A stretch of 35,844 bases of DNA from NCBI GenBank assembly GCA_027452125.1, contig DAIDGZ010000096.1:1-35844 (forward strand). Direction: 5' to 3'. Below, piece by piece: positions 8,634 to 16,534 of this stretch. Numbering within the stretch: position 1 is the first letter of the stretch; each line of letters opens with the position of its first letter. The notes under the pieces are model-generated. The model had not been told where the DNA came from. It searched no databases and saw only the letters and a program-made list of their open reading frames with translations. The position numbers and the translations under genes are program-made. This DNA is from Acidobacteriaceae bacterium. GTDB taxonomy: Bacteria > Acidobacteriota > Terriglobia > Terriglobales > Acidobacteriaceae.

Positions 8634-10097
8634 ATGCGAATTGCAATCATCGGCGGCGGCATTGCTGGCCTGGCGGCAGCGTACGAGTTGGAGAAAGCGC
8701 GTGCTGCCGGCGCACCCGTAAAATACACCCTTTTTGAATCCCGCCATCGCCTCGGCGGGTCGCTCGCCTCGGAGACGGTGGATGGCGCCGTGCTCGAGCA
8801 GGGGCCGGATTCCTTCCTCACCGAGAAGCCGGCCGCAGCGGAACTGTGCCGCGAACTGGGGCTGGGCGACCAGTTGCTTCCTTCCAACGATGCCAATCGC
8901 AAGACCTACATTCTTGTGCGCAATCGGCTGGTCGCTTTGCCGGACGGCCTGATGTTTCTGGTGCCCACCAAGCTCATTCCCACGGCTCTCACCCCGCTCT
9001 TCAGCCTGCGCACTAAGGTCCGCATGGCGCTGGAGCTGCTGCATCCGCCGCGGCCCAGCCAGGGCGATGAGTCCGTGGCCGCGCTCGTCGAGCGCCACTA
9101 TGGTGCCGAGGCCGTCGATCGCCTCGCAGATCCCCTGCTCAGCGGCATCTACGGCGGTGACTCCGTACAGCTGAGCGCCCGCACCGTGCTGCCCCGTCTC
9201 GTGGAGATGGAGCAGAAATACGGCTCGCTCACCCGCGGCATGCTGGCCGCGCACAATAAGATGCGCGCCATGGCCAGAACCTCGGCGCAGCAGGGCAAGG
9301 CCGGCAAGCCAGCCGCGCCCCGGCACATCTTTACCGCTCTCCGCGGCGGCATGCAACAGCTTGTCGATGCTCTCGTCGCGCGCCTCGATCCCGCGGCCAT
9401 CCGCCTGGCCGCGCCGGTGCAGTCTCTCCGTCGGAATGGAGAGAGCTGGGTCGTGGAAACCGCCTCTGGCCGCGAAGAGTATGACGCCGTGATTGCCGCC
9501 TCGCCCGCCTGGGCCGTGGGCGCGCTGCTCAAGCCCGTGGATGCGCAGCTGGCAGACGAGCTGACCGCCATCCCTTACTCCTCATCGATCACCATCAACC
9601 TGGTCTACGATGAGGCGCGGCTGGGCCAACTGCCCGAGGGCTTTGGCTTCCTCGTGCCGGTCAGCGAAGGCCGTTCCATGCTGGCCTGTACCTTTGTCCA
9701 TCGCAAGTTCCTCGGCCGCACGCCTCCCGGCAAGGCCGTCTTCCGCGCCTTTCTGGGCGGTATGAAGCGCGACTTCCTGCTCGGCGAGAGCGATGAGGCC
9801 CTGGTAGCCACCGTGCGCCGCGAGATGCGCGAGATTCTGGGCGCGCAGGTCTTCAAGCCGGGCGTAGAACCGGAACATGTGCAGGTAACGCGCTGGAACC
9901 GCGCCATGGCTCAGTATGCCGTCGGCCACAAGGAGCGCATGGAGCGCATTGCGGCCCGCGTGGCGGCGCTGCCCGGCCTGCGCCTGGCCGGCAACGCCTA
10001 CGATGGCATCGGCATTCCCGACTGCATCCGGCTCGGCCGTAAGGCCGCGCAGGAGTTAGCCGCCGCGAGCACGACCCTGGCCGCCCAGGCCCACTGA
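8634..10097 (+). CDS. hemG: Protoporphyrinogen/coproporphyrinogen oxidase, HemY type
   Basis: The 487-residue flavoprotein starts MRIAIIGGGIAGLAAAYELE, the FAD-binding Rossmann loop. An early segment, GPDSFLTEKP, is typical of HemY-type oxidases. The C-terminal FAD-contact motif GNAYDGIGIPDCIRLG closes the protein. It removes six electrons from protoporphyrinogen IX or coproporphyrinogen III in haem synthesis, with oxygen as acceptor; sequence alone does not tell which substrate. The ATG at 8634 is preceded by AGGTGAGG, and an in-frame GTG at 8622 is less likely. It is divergent from cydAB, whose product needs haem, and the CRP-type box lies between them. It converges on the S15 hydrolase with a 13-base gap. 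Confidence 0.9.
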   Translation: MRIAIIGGGIAGLAAAYELEKARAAGAPVKYTLFESRHRLGGSLASETVDGAVLEQGPDSFLTEKPAAAELCRELGLGDQLLPSNDANRKTYILVRNRLVALPDGLMFLVPTKLIPTALTPLFSLRTKVRMALELLHPPRPSQGDESVAALVERHYGAEAVDRLADPLLSGIYGGDSVQLSARTVLPRLVEMEQKYGSLTRGMLAAHNKMRAMARTSAQQGKAGKPAAPRHIFTALRGGMQQLVDALVARLDPAAIRLAAPVQSLRRNGESWVVETASGREEYDAVIAASPAWAVGALLKPVDAQLADELTAIPYSSSITINLVYDEARLGQLPEGFGFLVPVSEGRSMLACTFVHRKFLGRTPPGKAVFRAFLGGMKRDFLLGESDEALVATVRREMREILGAQVFKPGVEPEHVQVTRWNRAMAQYAVGHKERMERIAARVAALPGLRLAGNAYDGIGIPDCIRLGRKAAQELAAASTTLAAQAH

Positions 10098-10110
10098 TTT
10101 CTCTGCCGGA

Positions 10111-11886
10111 TCACTCTGCTGGAACAACCGGCAGAACCAGCGCGCTCGGATGCTCGGCATCGTGCAGAATCACGTTGGTGGCCTTCACGTAGTCTGAGCT
10201 CTCCGCCCCGCTCTTGCCGGTGTTCAGGTTGCGGTCAAAGCGCGGGAAGTTGCTGCTGGAAACCTCCAGCCGGATACGGTGCCCCTTCAGAAACACGTTG
10301 CCCGTGGCCCACAGGTCGATCTTGTACTCGTAGACCTTGCCCGGCGTAATCAGCGTGGGCTCGCTCTGCGAGTCGCGGAAGCGCGCGCGCAGAATGCCCT
10401 CCGTCAGGTTGCGCGCAAAGCCGTCCGGCCCCACGTCCACCAGCTTGCCGGTAAAGTCCGTATCCACCGCGGAGGAGTGTGCGTACAGGTCCAGCGTAAT
10501 CGGCCCTGTCACCTCGGTGTCCTGGGCCAGCGGCGGCGTGGAGTAAACCAGCACATCCTGCCGCGCCTCCACGCTGCGCTGATCCTGCGGCCCCGGTGCC
10601 AGATGCGCCGTGTCGCAGCAGAGCGGTCCGCCTTGGGTGGGCACTGGATTGGCCGGGTCGTACACATAGCTGTCCGCCAGCTCCTTGCCGCCTGCACGGG
10701 TTGACAGCACGCCATCGCCCGCGGCGCTGTTCGCCCGTCCCTCGGAGTGCAGGTAGTAGCGCGTCTCCCGTGCGTTCTTCAGCGGCCAGCTGCTCTCGCT
10801 CTGCCACTGATCTTTGCCCATCAGAAACAGTCGGACCGGCTTGCCGCTGGCAAACTCGTTCTGCTTGCCCTTGAAGAGATAGTCGTACCAGTCAAGGGTG
10901 ATTGCGTTTTCGTCGAACTTGGCCTCAGGTCCAAAGTCCACCTCGCCCACCTTGCGTCCCCAGCCGGAGTGGCCTCCGATGGCAATCACCAGCTGGGTCT
11001 TGTCCCGCGCCGCCTCGGTTCCGCCCTGCGCGCGGATACCCAGGTAGTTACGCAGTGACCCGCCCTGAAACAGGTCATACCAGGCCGCAATCACCAGTGC
11101 CGGAACCTTGATGTTGGCGTAGTTCTCCTCAATCGACCACTGCTTCCAGTAGCTGTCGTAGTTGGGATGCGCCAGCCAGTCCAGATAGTAAGGCGCAAGA
11201 GCGTGCGTCAGTTGCGTGCCGCTCATGCTGCTCTCAAGGTTGAACACCGGAAACTGGGTCAGCGGCAGCCTCGTAGAGCCGACAAGTGCGTCGCTCGCCT
11301 GCTTTACCGCACGATTGGCCGTGTCCTGCGCCAGCCCCGTAGTCCACGACTGATCAAACCACTGCTCGAAGGCGCCGCCCTGGTAGGTCCAGTTGGAGTG
11401 GTAGTTGCTCGCCGTCACCACCGGACAGATGCCCGCCAGGTGCGGCGGATGGGCGATGGCGGCAAGCATCTGCGTGGCTCCCACATAAGAACCGCTGAAC
11501 ATGCCCACCCGTCCATCGGAGTGGGGCAGCTTCGCCGCCCACTCCACGGCGTCGTAACCGTCGTTGATCTCGTATCTGAAGGGATACCACTCCCCCTCGG
11601 AGGTATACCGCCCGCGAACATCCTGGATCACGGTGATGTAGCCGCGCCGGGCAAACATCATGCCCAGTTCCACATCGTTGCCCTTGTCATACGGGGTGCG
11701 TTTCAGCAGCACGGGATAGGTGCCGTTATCGGCCGGGCGGTACACATCCGCATGCAGCGTGACGCCGTCGCGCGTCTTCATGGGCACGTTGCGCTCCACC
11801 ACCACGGCAACCGGCGCCTGCGCACAGACCACGCCAGGCAGCGCCAGCACAACAAAAGCTAGAAAACAGGCTACTTTCTTCAGCAT
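10111..11886 (-). CDS. Secreted CocE/NonD-type (peptidase family S15) hydrolase
   Basis: The 591-residue product starts MLKKVACFLAFVVLALPGVVC, a signal peptide likely cleaved near VCAQA. An alpha/beta-hydrolase domain follows, with the nucleophile motif GSYVG (the serine of GxSYxG), an aspartate in AAWYDLFQGGSL and the histidine in GGHSGWG. The C-terminal third is the jelly-roll domain of the family (PITLDLYAHSSAVDTDF to the end). Members are X-Pro dipeptidyl peptidases, cocaine esterases and glutaryl-acylases; the substrate here is unknown. The export signal suggests a periplasmic or secreted peptidase or esterase. An in-frame start 31 codons upstream is rejected because it would bury the signal peptide. 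Divergent from trpC. Confidence 0.88.
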   Translation of the reverse strand: MLKKVACFLAFVVLALPGVVCAQAPVAVVVERNVPMKTRDGVTLHADVYRPADNGTYPVLLKRTPYDKGNDVELGMMFARRGYITVIQDVRGRYTSEGEWYPFRYEINDGYDAVEWAAKLPHSDGRVGMFSGSYVGATQMLAAIAHPPHLAGICPVVTASNYHSNWTYQGGAFEQWFDQSWTTGLAQDTANRAVKQASDALVGSTRLPLTQFPVFNLESSMSGTQLTHALAPYYLDWLAHPNYDSYWKQWSIEENYANIKVPALVIAAWYDLFQGGSLRNYLGIRAQGGTEAARDKTQLVIAIGGHSGWGRKVGEVDFGPEAKFDENAITLDWYDYLFKGKQNEFASGKPVRLFLMGKDQWQSESSWPLKNARETRYYLHSEGRANSAAGDGVLSTRAGGKELADSYVYDPANPVPTQGGPLCCDTAHLAPGPQDQRSVEARQDVLVYSTPPLAQDTEVTGPITLDLYAHSSAVDTDFTGKLVDVGPDGFARNLTEGILRARFRDSQSEPTLITPGKVYEYKIDLWATGNVFLKGHRIRLEVSSSNFPRFDRNLNTGKSGAESSDYVKATNVILHDAEHPSALVLPVVPAE

Positions 11887-11970
11887 CGGCAGTCCCTCTC
11901 CCGCATCCAAAGTCCTGTCGATTATAGGAGACCCCTTGCCCTGCGCGCGATGCCCGTGTGGCAGGAGCCT

Positions 11971-11976
11971 TATACT
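11971..11976 (+). promoter_or_regulatory. Possible -10 element giving a near-leaderless trpC transcript
   Basis: TATACT matches the -10 consensus at five of six bases. If used, transcription would start about five bases before the trpC ATG at 11988, which has no Shine-Dalgarno sequence directly upstream. No good -35 was seen. Confidence 0.3.
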
Positions 11977-11987
11977 CAACCCAGACC

Positions 11988-12791
11988 ATGTCTACGCATC
12001 TGGATACTATTCTGGCCACGACGCGAGCCACTGTGGCCGCGGCAAAGAAGTCTGTGCCGCTCTCAGAGCTTGAGGTGCGCGCAGCCGCGCATCACCCGCG
12101 CGGCTGGGCTTCCGCGCTGCGTAAAAAGGCGTCCAAGGGGCCGGCAGTCATCGCCGAGGTGAAGAAGGCCTCGCCCTCCAAAGGCCTGATTCGCGCCGAC
12201 TTCGATGTGGAGTGGATTGCCCGCCGCTACCGGGCCGGGGGCGCCGCGGCGCTCTCCGTGCTCACCGACGAGCCTTACTTTCAGGGCAGTCTGCGCAACC
12301 TGGAGCTGGCCTCGGCAGCCGTGCCGCTCCCCTGCCTGCGCAAAGACTTCATGCTGGACGAGTACCAGGTGGTGGAGGCGCGGGCGCATCGCGCAGACGC
12401 CATTCTGCTCATCGCCGCCGCTCTTAAGGACGCGGAGATGAAGCACCTGGCCGAGGTGGCCAACGGCTTCTCCCTCGATGTGCTGGTCGAAGTGCACACG
12501 GCAGAGGAGCTGGACCGGGTGCTGCAAACATTGGGAGCGGATGGGGCCAGCGCCATCGGCGTGAATAACCGCGACTTGCGCACCTTTAACGTCCGGCTGC
12601 AAACCTCGCTGGAGCTGGTGGAGCGGATTCCCTCCAGCGTGATCCGAGTAACCGAGAGCGGCATCGGCGCCCCGGGCGACATCGCGCAGTTGCGGCAGGC
12701 AGGGTTTGACGCCTTCCTCATCGGCGAAAGCCTCATGCGCCATGCCGATCCGGGCGAGGCGCTGGAGGCGCTGCTGGCGGGCCAGGCATGA
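11988..12791 (+). CDS. trpC: Indole-3-glycerol phosphate synthase
   Basis: The 267-residue TIM barrel closes the indole ring from CdRP in tryptophan synthesis. Landmarks are VIAEVKKASPSKGLI (catalytic lysine), LPCLRKDFMLDEYQ, LVEVHTAEEL, GVNNRDLRTF and VTESGI, in family order. I chose the ATG at 11988 (MSTHLDTILATT); the in-frame start at 11958 adds ten unlikely residues. Its stop overlaps the trpF start as ATGA, implying coupling. It opens the trpCF unit, 101 bases from the divergent S15 hydrolase. No strong Shine-Dalgarno sequence is present. Confidence 0.96.
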   Translation: MSTHLDTILATTRATVAAAKKSVPLSELEVRAAAHHPRGWASALRKKASKGPAVIAEVKKASPSKGLIRADFDVEWIARRYRAGGAAALSVLTDEPYFQGSLRNLELASAAVPLPCLRKDFMLDEYQVVEARAHRADAILLIAAALKDAEMKHLAEVANGFSLDVLVEVHTAEELDRVLQTLGADGASAIGVNNRDLRTFNVRLQTSLELVERIPSSVIRVTESGIGAPGDIAQLRQAGFDAFLIGESLMRHADPGEALEALLAGQA

Positions 12792-13444
12792 GCATCTGGG
12801 TCAAAGTCTGCGGCAACACGTCACTCGAAGACGCGTTGCTGGGCGCACAGGCGGGGGCCGATGCGCTGGGCTTTGTCTTCGCGCCGAGCCCGCGCCGCGT
12901 GACCGCACAGCAGGTGGCCGCAATCACTCCGCATCTTCCGCAGGCAGTTGAAAAGATTGGCGTGTTTGTCGATGCCTCGTTTGAGGAAATGGCTGCCGCG
13001 GTGGAGGCTTGCGGGCTCACCGGGGTGCAGCTCCACTTCGCCGCGGCTCCGGGCATTGCCACTCGGCTGCGCGCGCAGTTCGGCCCCGGGCTGCGGATTC
13101 TGCAAGTGGTGCACTTTGCGCCAGGTGTGCAGGCATTTTCGGCGCCGGACGCAGAGATAGACGCCGTGCTGGTGGACTCGCGCACGGCGGGCGCTGTGGG
13201 CGGCACCGGCCAGACCTTTGACTGGCAAGCCGCGCGCAACGCGCTCTTTGCCAATCCCCAAGGGGTGAAGCTGGTGGCCGCGGGCGGGCTGACCCCTGGC
13301 AATGTAGCCGAAGCCATTGCTACGCTTCAGCCCTGGGGCGTCGACGCAGTCAGTGGCGTGGAGGCCGCGCCAGGACGCAAGGACCCGGCAAAAGTGCACG
13401 CCTTTGTTGCCAACGCACGGGCTGCAGGCCGACTCATCGGATGA
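12788..13444 (+). CDS. trpF: Phosphoribosylanthranilate isomerase
   Basis: The 218-residue TIM barrel starts MSIWVKVCGNTSLEDALLG, with the catalytic cysteine in KVCGNT. ALGFVFAPSPRRV, VGVFVD-like KIGVFVDAS and AVLVDSRTAG (catalytic aspartate) follow. The phosphate loop AAGGLTPGNV and the closing segment VDAVSGVEAAPGRKDP complete the fold. It performs the Amadori rearrangement of PRA to CdRP. It overlaps trpC by four bases. Its last 11 bases overlap the 3' end of the convergent doc toxin gene, so the trp operon is interrupted here by an antisense gene pair before trpB. Confidence 0.96.
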   Translation: MSIWVKVCGNTSLEDALLGAQAGADALGFVFAPSPRRVTAQQVAAITPHLPQAVEKIGVFVDASFEEMAAAVEACGLTGVQLHFAAAPGIATRLRAQFGPGLRILQVVHFAPGVQAFSAPDAEIDAVLVDSRTAGAVGGTGQTFDWQAARNALFANPQGVKLVAAGGLTPGNVAEAIATLQPWGVDAVSGVEAAPGRKDPAKVHAFVANARAAGRLIG

Positions 13445-13820
13445 AAGCGCGGAACCACTCGGCCAGCTGCGCTTCGGGCATCGCGCCAGCGGCCACGGCA
13501 AAAACCGTGTGCACCACGGCCTCGTCGGTCGCATCGATAGCGTATCCATTCAAAGCCAGAAAGGTTTCCGCAACCACGTAGGCAGTGCGCTTGTTGCCGT
13601 CAAAAAACCCGTGATTGCCGCAAAGCCCAAAGAGGTACGAAGCGGCGAGCGCCGCGGCATCGGGCTGCCCGTAAGCCAGCAGGTTGCGAGGCCGGGCAAG
13701 CGCTGAGTCGATCACCGTCAGCTCGCGGACGCCTCGAATTCCGCCGTGTTCGGCAATCTGTGCATCATGGATAGCGAGGACAGCCTGAAGCGGAATCCAC
13801 TCCCAGGAGCGTGACTTCAC
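13434..13820 (-). CDS. doc: Doc/Fic-fold toxin (death-on-curing family)
   Basis: The 128-residue product has the Doc version of the Fic motif, HGFFDGNKRTA, with the key histidine at residue 70 and arginine at 78. The N-terminal segment IPLQAVLAIHDAQIAEHGG and GIRGVRELTVIDSALARP are also typical. Phage P1 Doc phosphorylates EF-Tu and stops translation; the same activity is likely here, though AMP transfer by related Fic proteins cannot be excluded. It starts with GTG and overlaps the antitoxin stop (GTGA, 13817-13820), so the pair is coupled with antitoxin first. The gene runs antisense to the trp genes and its stop lies inside trpF. All core residues are present, so it looks active. Confidence 0.92.
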   Translation of the reverse strand: MKSRSWEWIPLQAVLAIHDAQIAEHGGIRGVRELTVIDSALARPRNLLAYGQPDAAALAASYLFGLCGNHGFFDGNKRTAYVVAETFLALNGYAIDATDEAVVHTVFAVAAGAMPEAQLAEWFRAFIR

Positions 13821-14041
13821 TTGGCCAGTTCTCTCAGCGCGTTACGGCGCCGCTTCATCACCTTGCGGGCCGCTTCCATGGTCTTCTCAAATTCCGGGTC
13901 AAATGGAGTAACCCGGAAGCCATCTTTCTCTTCGGTCAAAAAGATGGAGTCGCCCTTGTCCACTTTGAGCTGGGCCAGGGCCTCCTTCGGCAGGATCACG
14001 CCCACCGAACTGCCGATGGTGGTCAGTTTCAACTTGAGCAT
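13817..14041 (-). CDS. AbrB/MazE-type antitoxin of the Doc toxin
   Basis: The 74-residue product begins MLKLKLTTIGSSVGVILPKE, the swapped-hairpin AbrB/SpoVT DNA-binding fold (residues 1-45), then a charged helical tail (FEKTMEAARKVMKRRRNAL) expected to wrap the toxin. It should neutralise Doc and repress its own promoter. P1 doc is paired with Phd, so this is an AbrB-Doc hybrid pair, a combination seen in other genomes. The ATG at 14041 has GAGG about 8 bases upstream. An inverted repeat at 14061-14078, overlapping the likely -10, is a good operator candidate. Confidence 0.9.
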   Translation of the reverse strand: MLKLKLTTIGSSVGVILPKEALAQLKVDKGDSIFLTEEKDGFRVTPFDPEFEKTMEAARKVMKRRRNALRELAK

Positions 14042-14060
14042 GGTGAAACCTCATACACTA

Positions 14061-14078
14061 TTCTAATGCGGATTAGAA
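14061..14078 (-). promoter_or_regulatory. Probable autoregulatory operator of the toxin-antitoxin pair
   Basis: TTCTAAT-GCGG-ATTAGAA is a perfect 7-base inverted repeat with a 4-base spacer, about 20 bases before the antitoxin start. On the minus strand it overlaps TAGAAT (14065 to 14060), a five-of-six match to a -10 element. A repressor bound here would block the promoter, as expected for antitoxin autoregulation. Confidence 0.65.
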
Positions 14079-14107
14079 CATGAGGATGAAGCGGGAGACT
14101 GAAAATT

Positions 14108-14182
14108 GCGCAAAAACCGGTCCACGGGCTTACTGTGAGTCGCCTTCCGTGGCCTGTGTATCCGGCAAAAGCCGGTTTGCGC
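14108..14182 (+). other. Nested stem-loop element in the trpB leader
   Basis: GCGCAAAAACCGG (14108-14120) can pair with CCGGTTTGCGC (14172-14182) over 11 base pairs with two bulged A. Inside, CCACGG (14122-14127) pairs with CCGTGG (14147-14152). A compact alternative hairpin, CCGGC-AAAA-GCCGG (14162-14175), uses the same right-hand bases, so the long-range stem and the local hairpin exclude each other. It lies between the toxin-antitoxin promoter and trpB. It could be a leader switch for trpBA or the ends of a small palindromic element. No leader peptide rich in tryptophan was found. Confidence 0.45.
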
Positions 14183-14263
14183 CCAGCCTCTACGAAGTTT
14201 CTCCCGCCTAGTACACTGGAGTGTTCCCCTTTTGCAGTGGGCAACGGGTGCAGGAGGCCTGTG

Positions 14264-15472
14264 ATGGCATCAGTGATTCTTCCGGCGAGTCCCTCGGAGT
14301 CGCGGCCGGGGCGGTTTGGCATCTACGGCGGGCGGTATGTGCCAGAGACGCTGATGGCGGCCCTGGTCGAGCTGGAGCATGAGTACGACGCGGCCAAGGC
14401 CGACCCGGCCTTCCAGGCCGAGCTGAATGCGCTGCTGACCGACTACGCTGGGCGGCCTACGCCGCTCTACTTTGCCAAGCGCCTGACAGAGACGCTGGGC
14501 GGGGCAAAAATCTACCTGAAGCGCGAAGACCTGCTGCACACCGGCGCGCACAAGATCAACAACGCCCTCGGCCAGGGGCTGCTGGCCAGACGAATGGGCA
14601 AGAAGCGCATCATCGCCGAGACCGGCGCCGGACAGCACGGCGTGGCCACCGCCACGGTGTGCGCGCTGCTCGGTCTCGAGTGCGTGGTCTACATGGGCGA
14701 AGTGGACATGGAGCGCCAGCAGCTCAACGTAATGCGCATGCGGCTGCTGGGCGCCGAGGTGCGCGGCGTCGCATCCGGCTCGCGGACGTTGAAAGATGCC
14801 ATCAGCGAGGCCATGCGCGACTGGGTCACCAATGTGCGTACCACCTACTATCTGCTCGGCTCGGCCCTCGGCGCGCATCCCTACCCCACCATGGTGCGCG
14901 ACTTCCATCGCTGCATCAGCCGTGAGATGAAAGAGCAGATCCTGCAGAAGGAAGGCCGCCTGCCCTCGGCGGTGGTGGCCTGCGTCGGAGGCGGCTCCAA
15001 CGCCATAGGCGCGTTTTATGAGTTCATTCCCGATCGCCAGGTGCGGCTCATTGGCGTCGAAGCCGGCGGCCGTGGTGCCGGACTGGGCGAGCATGCGGCC
15101 CGCTTCCGTGGCGGCGTCCCCGGCGTGCTGCAAGGCACCTTCAGCTATGTGCTGCAGGACGAGGACGGACAGATCGCGCTGACCCACTCCGTGAGCGCCG
15201 GCCTGGACTATGCCTCGATTGGCCCCGAGCACGCGGCGCTGCACGACTCCGGCCGCGCGGAGTACGTCTCGCAGGATGATCAGGGCGCTCTGGACGCAGT
15301 TGTCAAGCTGTCCCGAACCGAGGGCATTCTGCCCGCGCTGGAAAGCGCGCACGCCGTCGCCGAGGCCATCCGCATTGCCCCGTCGATGGCGGCGCATGAC
15401 ATACTGGTGGTGAACCTCTCCGGCCGCGGCGACAAGGATATGGGTATCCTCGCCCAGGAGTTGAAGCTGTAG
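14264..15472 (+). CDS. trpB: Tryptophan synthase beta chain
   Basis: The 402-residue PLP enzyme joins indole and serine to make tryptophan. It shows [16 protein letters not shown] near residue 16, the PLP lysine in [15 protein letters not shown] (residue 97), the [12 protein letters not shown] segment, the phosphate-binding loop [10 protein letters not shown] and the C-terminal [11 protein letters not shown] placed the start at ATG 14264, which has AGGAGG 6 bases upstream; the frame is open 43 codons further but that part is leader. It follows the antisense toxin-antitoxin pair and probably has its own promoter. trpA follows after 85 bases. Confidence 0.97.
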   Translation: MASVILPASPSESRPGRFGIYGGRYVPETLMAALVELEHEYDAAKADPAFQAELNALLTDYAGRPTPLYFAKRLTETLGGAKIYLKREDLLHTGAHKINNALGQGLLARRMGKKRIIAETGAGQHGVATATVCALLGLECVVYMGEVDMERQQLNVMRMRLLGAEVRGVASGSRTLKDAISEAMRDWVTNVRTTYYLLGSALGAHPYPTMVRDFHRCISREMKEQILQKEGRLPSAVVACVGGGSNAIGAFYEFIPDRQVRLIGVEAGGRGAGLGEHAARFRGGVPGVLQGTFSYVLQDEDGQIALTHSVSAGLDYASIGPEHAALHDSGRAEYVSQDDQGALDAVVKLSRTEGILPALESAHAVAEAIRIAPSMAAHDILVVNLSGRGDKDMGILAQELKL

Positions 15473-15557
15473 AAGCAGAGAACAAGGGAGCAGCAAACCA
15501 GTAGCCGAGAAGTAACCTGGGAACCCGAAGCTCAATTTTTTCAAGATTCATATTGCG

Positions 15558-16340
15558 ATGCCGATTCGTTTCGATCACAAACCGGGGCTGGTGATTTACC
15601 TCACGGCGGGCGATCCGTCCCTGGAGGCGACCCGGGCCATTGCCCTGGCGGCCATTGATGCCGGCGCGGACGTGATCGAACTGGGCGTGCCCTTCAGCGA
15701 TCCGCTGGCCGACGGGCCGATTATTCAGCGGGCCAGCGAGCGGGCTTTGGCGCGCGGCACCCGCCTCGCGGACGTACTCGAGCTGGCACGGCAGATTCGC
15801 GCCGAACGGCCGCAGGCCGGGCTGATCATCTTCAGTTATCTCAATCCCATCCTGCGCTACGGCCTGAGCCGGTTCGCCGACGAGGCCAGGGCTGCCGGCG
15901 TAGACGGCGTACTGGCCACCGACATGATCGTGGAAGAGGCCGATGCCTATCTGGAGGAGTTGAGCCGCGTGGGCCTGGCGCCGGTGTTTCTGGCCGCGCC
16001 CACCAGCCCCGATGAGCGGCTGCAGGCCATTGCCACGCATTCGCAGGGTTTTGTATATGCCATCTCGCGCACCGGCATCACCGGCAAGCAGCAGAGCCTC
16101 ACCAGCGATGCCGCCGCGCTGGTAGAACGCATCCGGCGATGGACCGGGCTGCCGGTAGCCGTGGGGTTCGGCATCTCCAACGCGGATCACGTCGCCCAGG
16201 TGGCGGAGTTCGCGGATGCCGCGGTGATCGGCAGCACGATCGTCGAGTTGGTGGAACGCTCGACACCGGAAGATGCGCCCGGCGCAGTGGCTCGATTTAT
16301 CAAGGGCCTGCGCCTGCACGATACGGCGCTGGCCCGGTAA
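15558..16340 (+). CDS. trpA: Tryptophan synthase alpha chain
   Basis: The 260-residue TIM barrel cleaves indole-3-glycerol phosphate to indole. IELGVPFSDPLADGP contains the catalytic glutamate (residue 41) and aspartate (residue 52). YLTAGDPS, NPILRYG and the loop ISRTGITG are in place, with the phosphate site VGFGISNADHV near the end. It pairs with TrpB and channels indole. The ATG at 15558 has no strong Shine-Dalgarno sequence, so translation may depend on read-through from trpB. The 85-base spacer after trpB is purine-rich and unremarkable. A heptad repeat array follows its stop. Confidence 0.96.
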   Translation: MPIRFDHKPGLVIYLTAGDPSLEATRAIALAAIDAGADVIELGVPFSDPLADGPIIQRASERALARGTRLADVLELARQIRAERPQAGLIIFSYLNPILRYGLSRFADEARAAGVDGVLATDMIVEEADAYLEELSRVGLAPVFLAAPTSPDERLQAIATHSQGFVYAISRTGITGKQQSLTSDAAALVERIRRWTGLPVAVGFGISNADHVAQVAEFADAAVIGSTIVELVERSTPEDAPGAVARFIKGLRLHDTALAR

Positions 16341-16357
16341 ACGACAGCCCTTAGCGA

Positions 16358-16385
16358 TCAGTTTTCAGCCTTCAGCTCTCAGCCT
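16358..16385 (+). repeat. Four tandem TCAGNNN heptads between trpA and aroQ
   Basis: TCAGTTT, TCAGCCT, TCAGCTC and TCAGCCT run head to tail with a 7-base period, 18 bases after the trpA stop. Read on the minus strand the units are GCTGAGA, GCTGAAG, GCTGAAA and ACTGATC, close in form to the GCTAGNN heptads around the sucC-sucD insert. No gene is attached to this array. Confidence 0.8.
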
Positions 16386-16534
16386 GTGCCGTCGTGGATT
16401 CGGCCTGAGAGGCTTGCTTGGGCAGGCTAGGCGGAAATCTGAAAGCCATCAGTCCACTCAGTTTCTTTTGCAGCAACCTGCGCACTGCGCGTTCCGCTCG
16501 GAGCGACTGGCGCGGGGCGCAGGGCGAGGATCGA

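Noticed and set aside
13434..14041. Toxin-antitoxin pair as part of a larger island
   Set aside because: No integrase, tRNA or other mobile genes flank it; the trp genes continue directly on both sides.
14270..15544. A 424-codon minus-strand frame across trpB
   Set aside because: Shadow of trpB codon bias; no similarity, and the sense frame is a complete trpB.
15473..15557. Possible decayed heptad repeat between trpB and trpA
   Set aside because: The stretch is purine-rich with some similar short words, but no consistent period could be found by eye.
16358..16385. CRISPR-like array
   Set aside because: The units are only 7 bases with no spacers and no cas genes.
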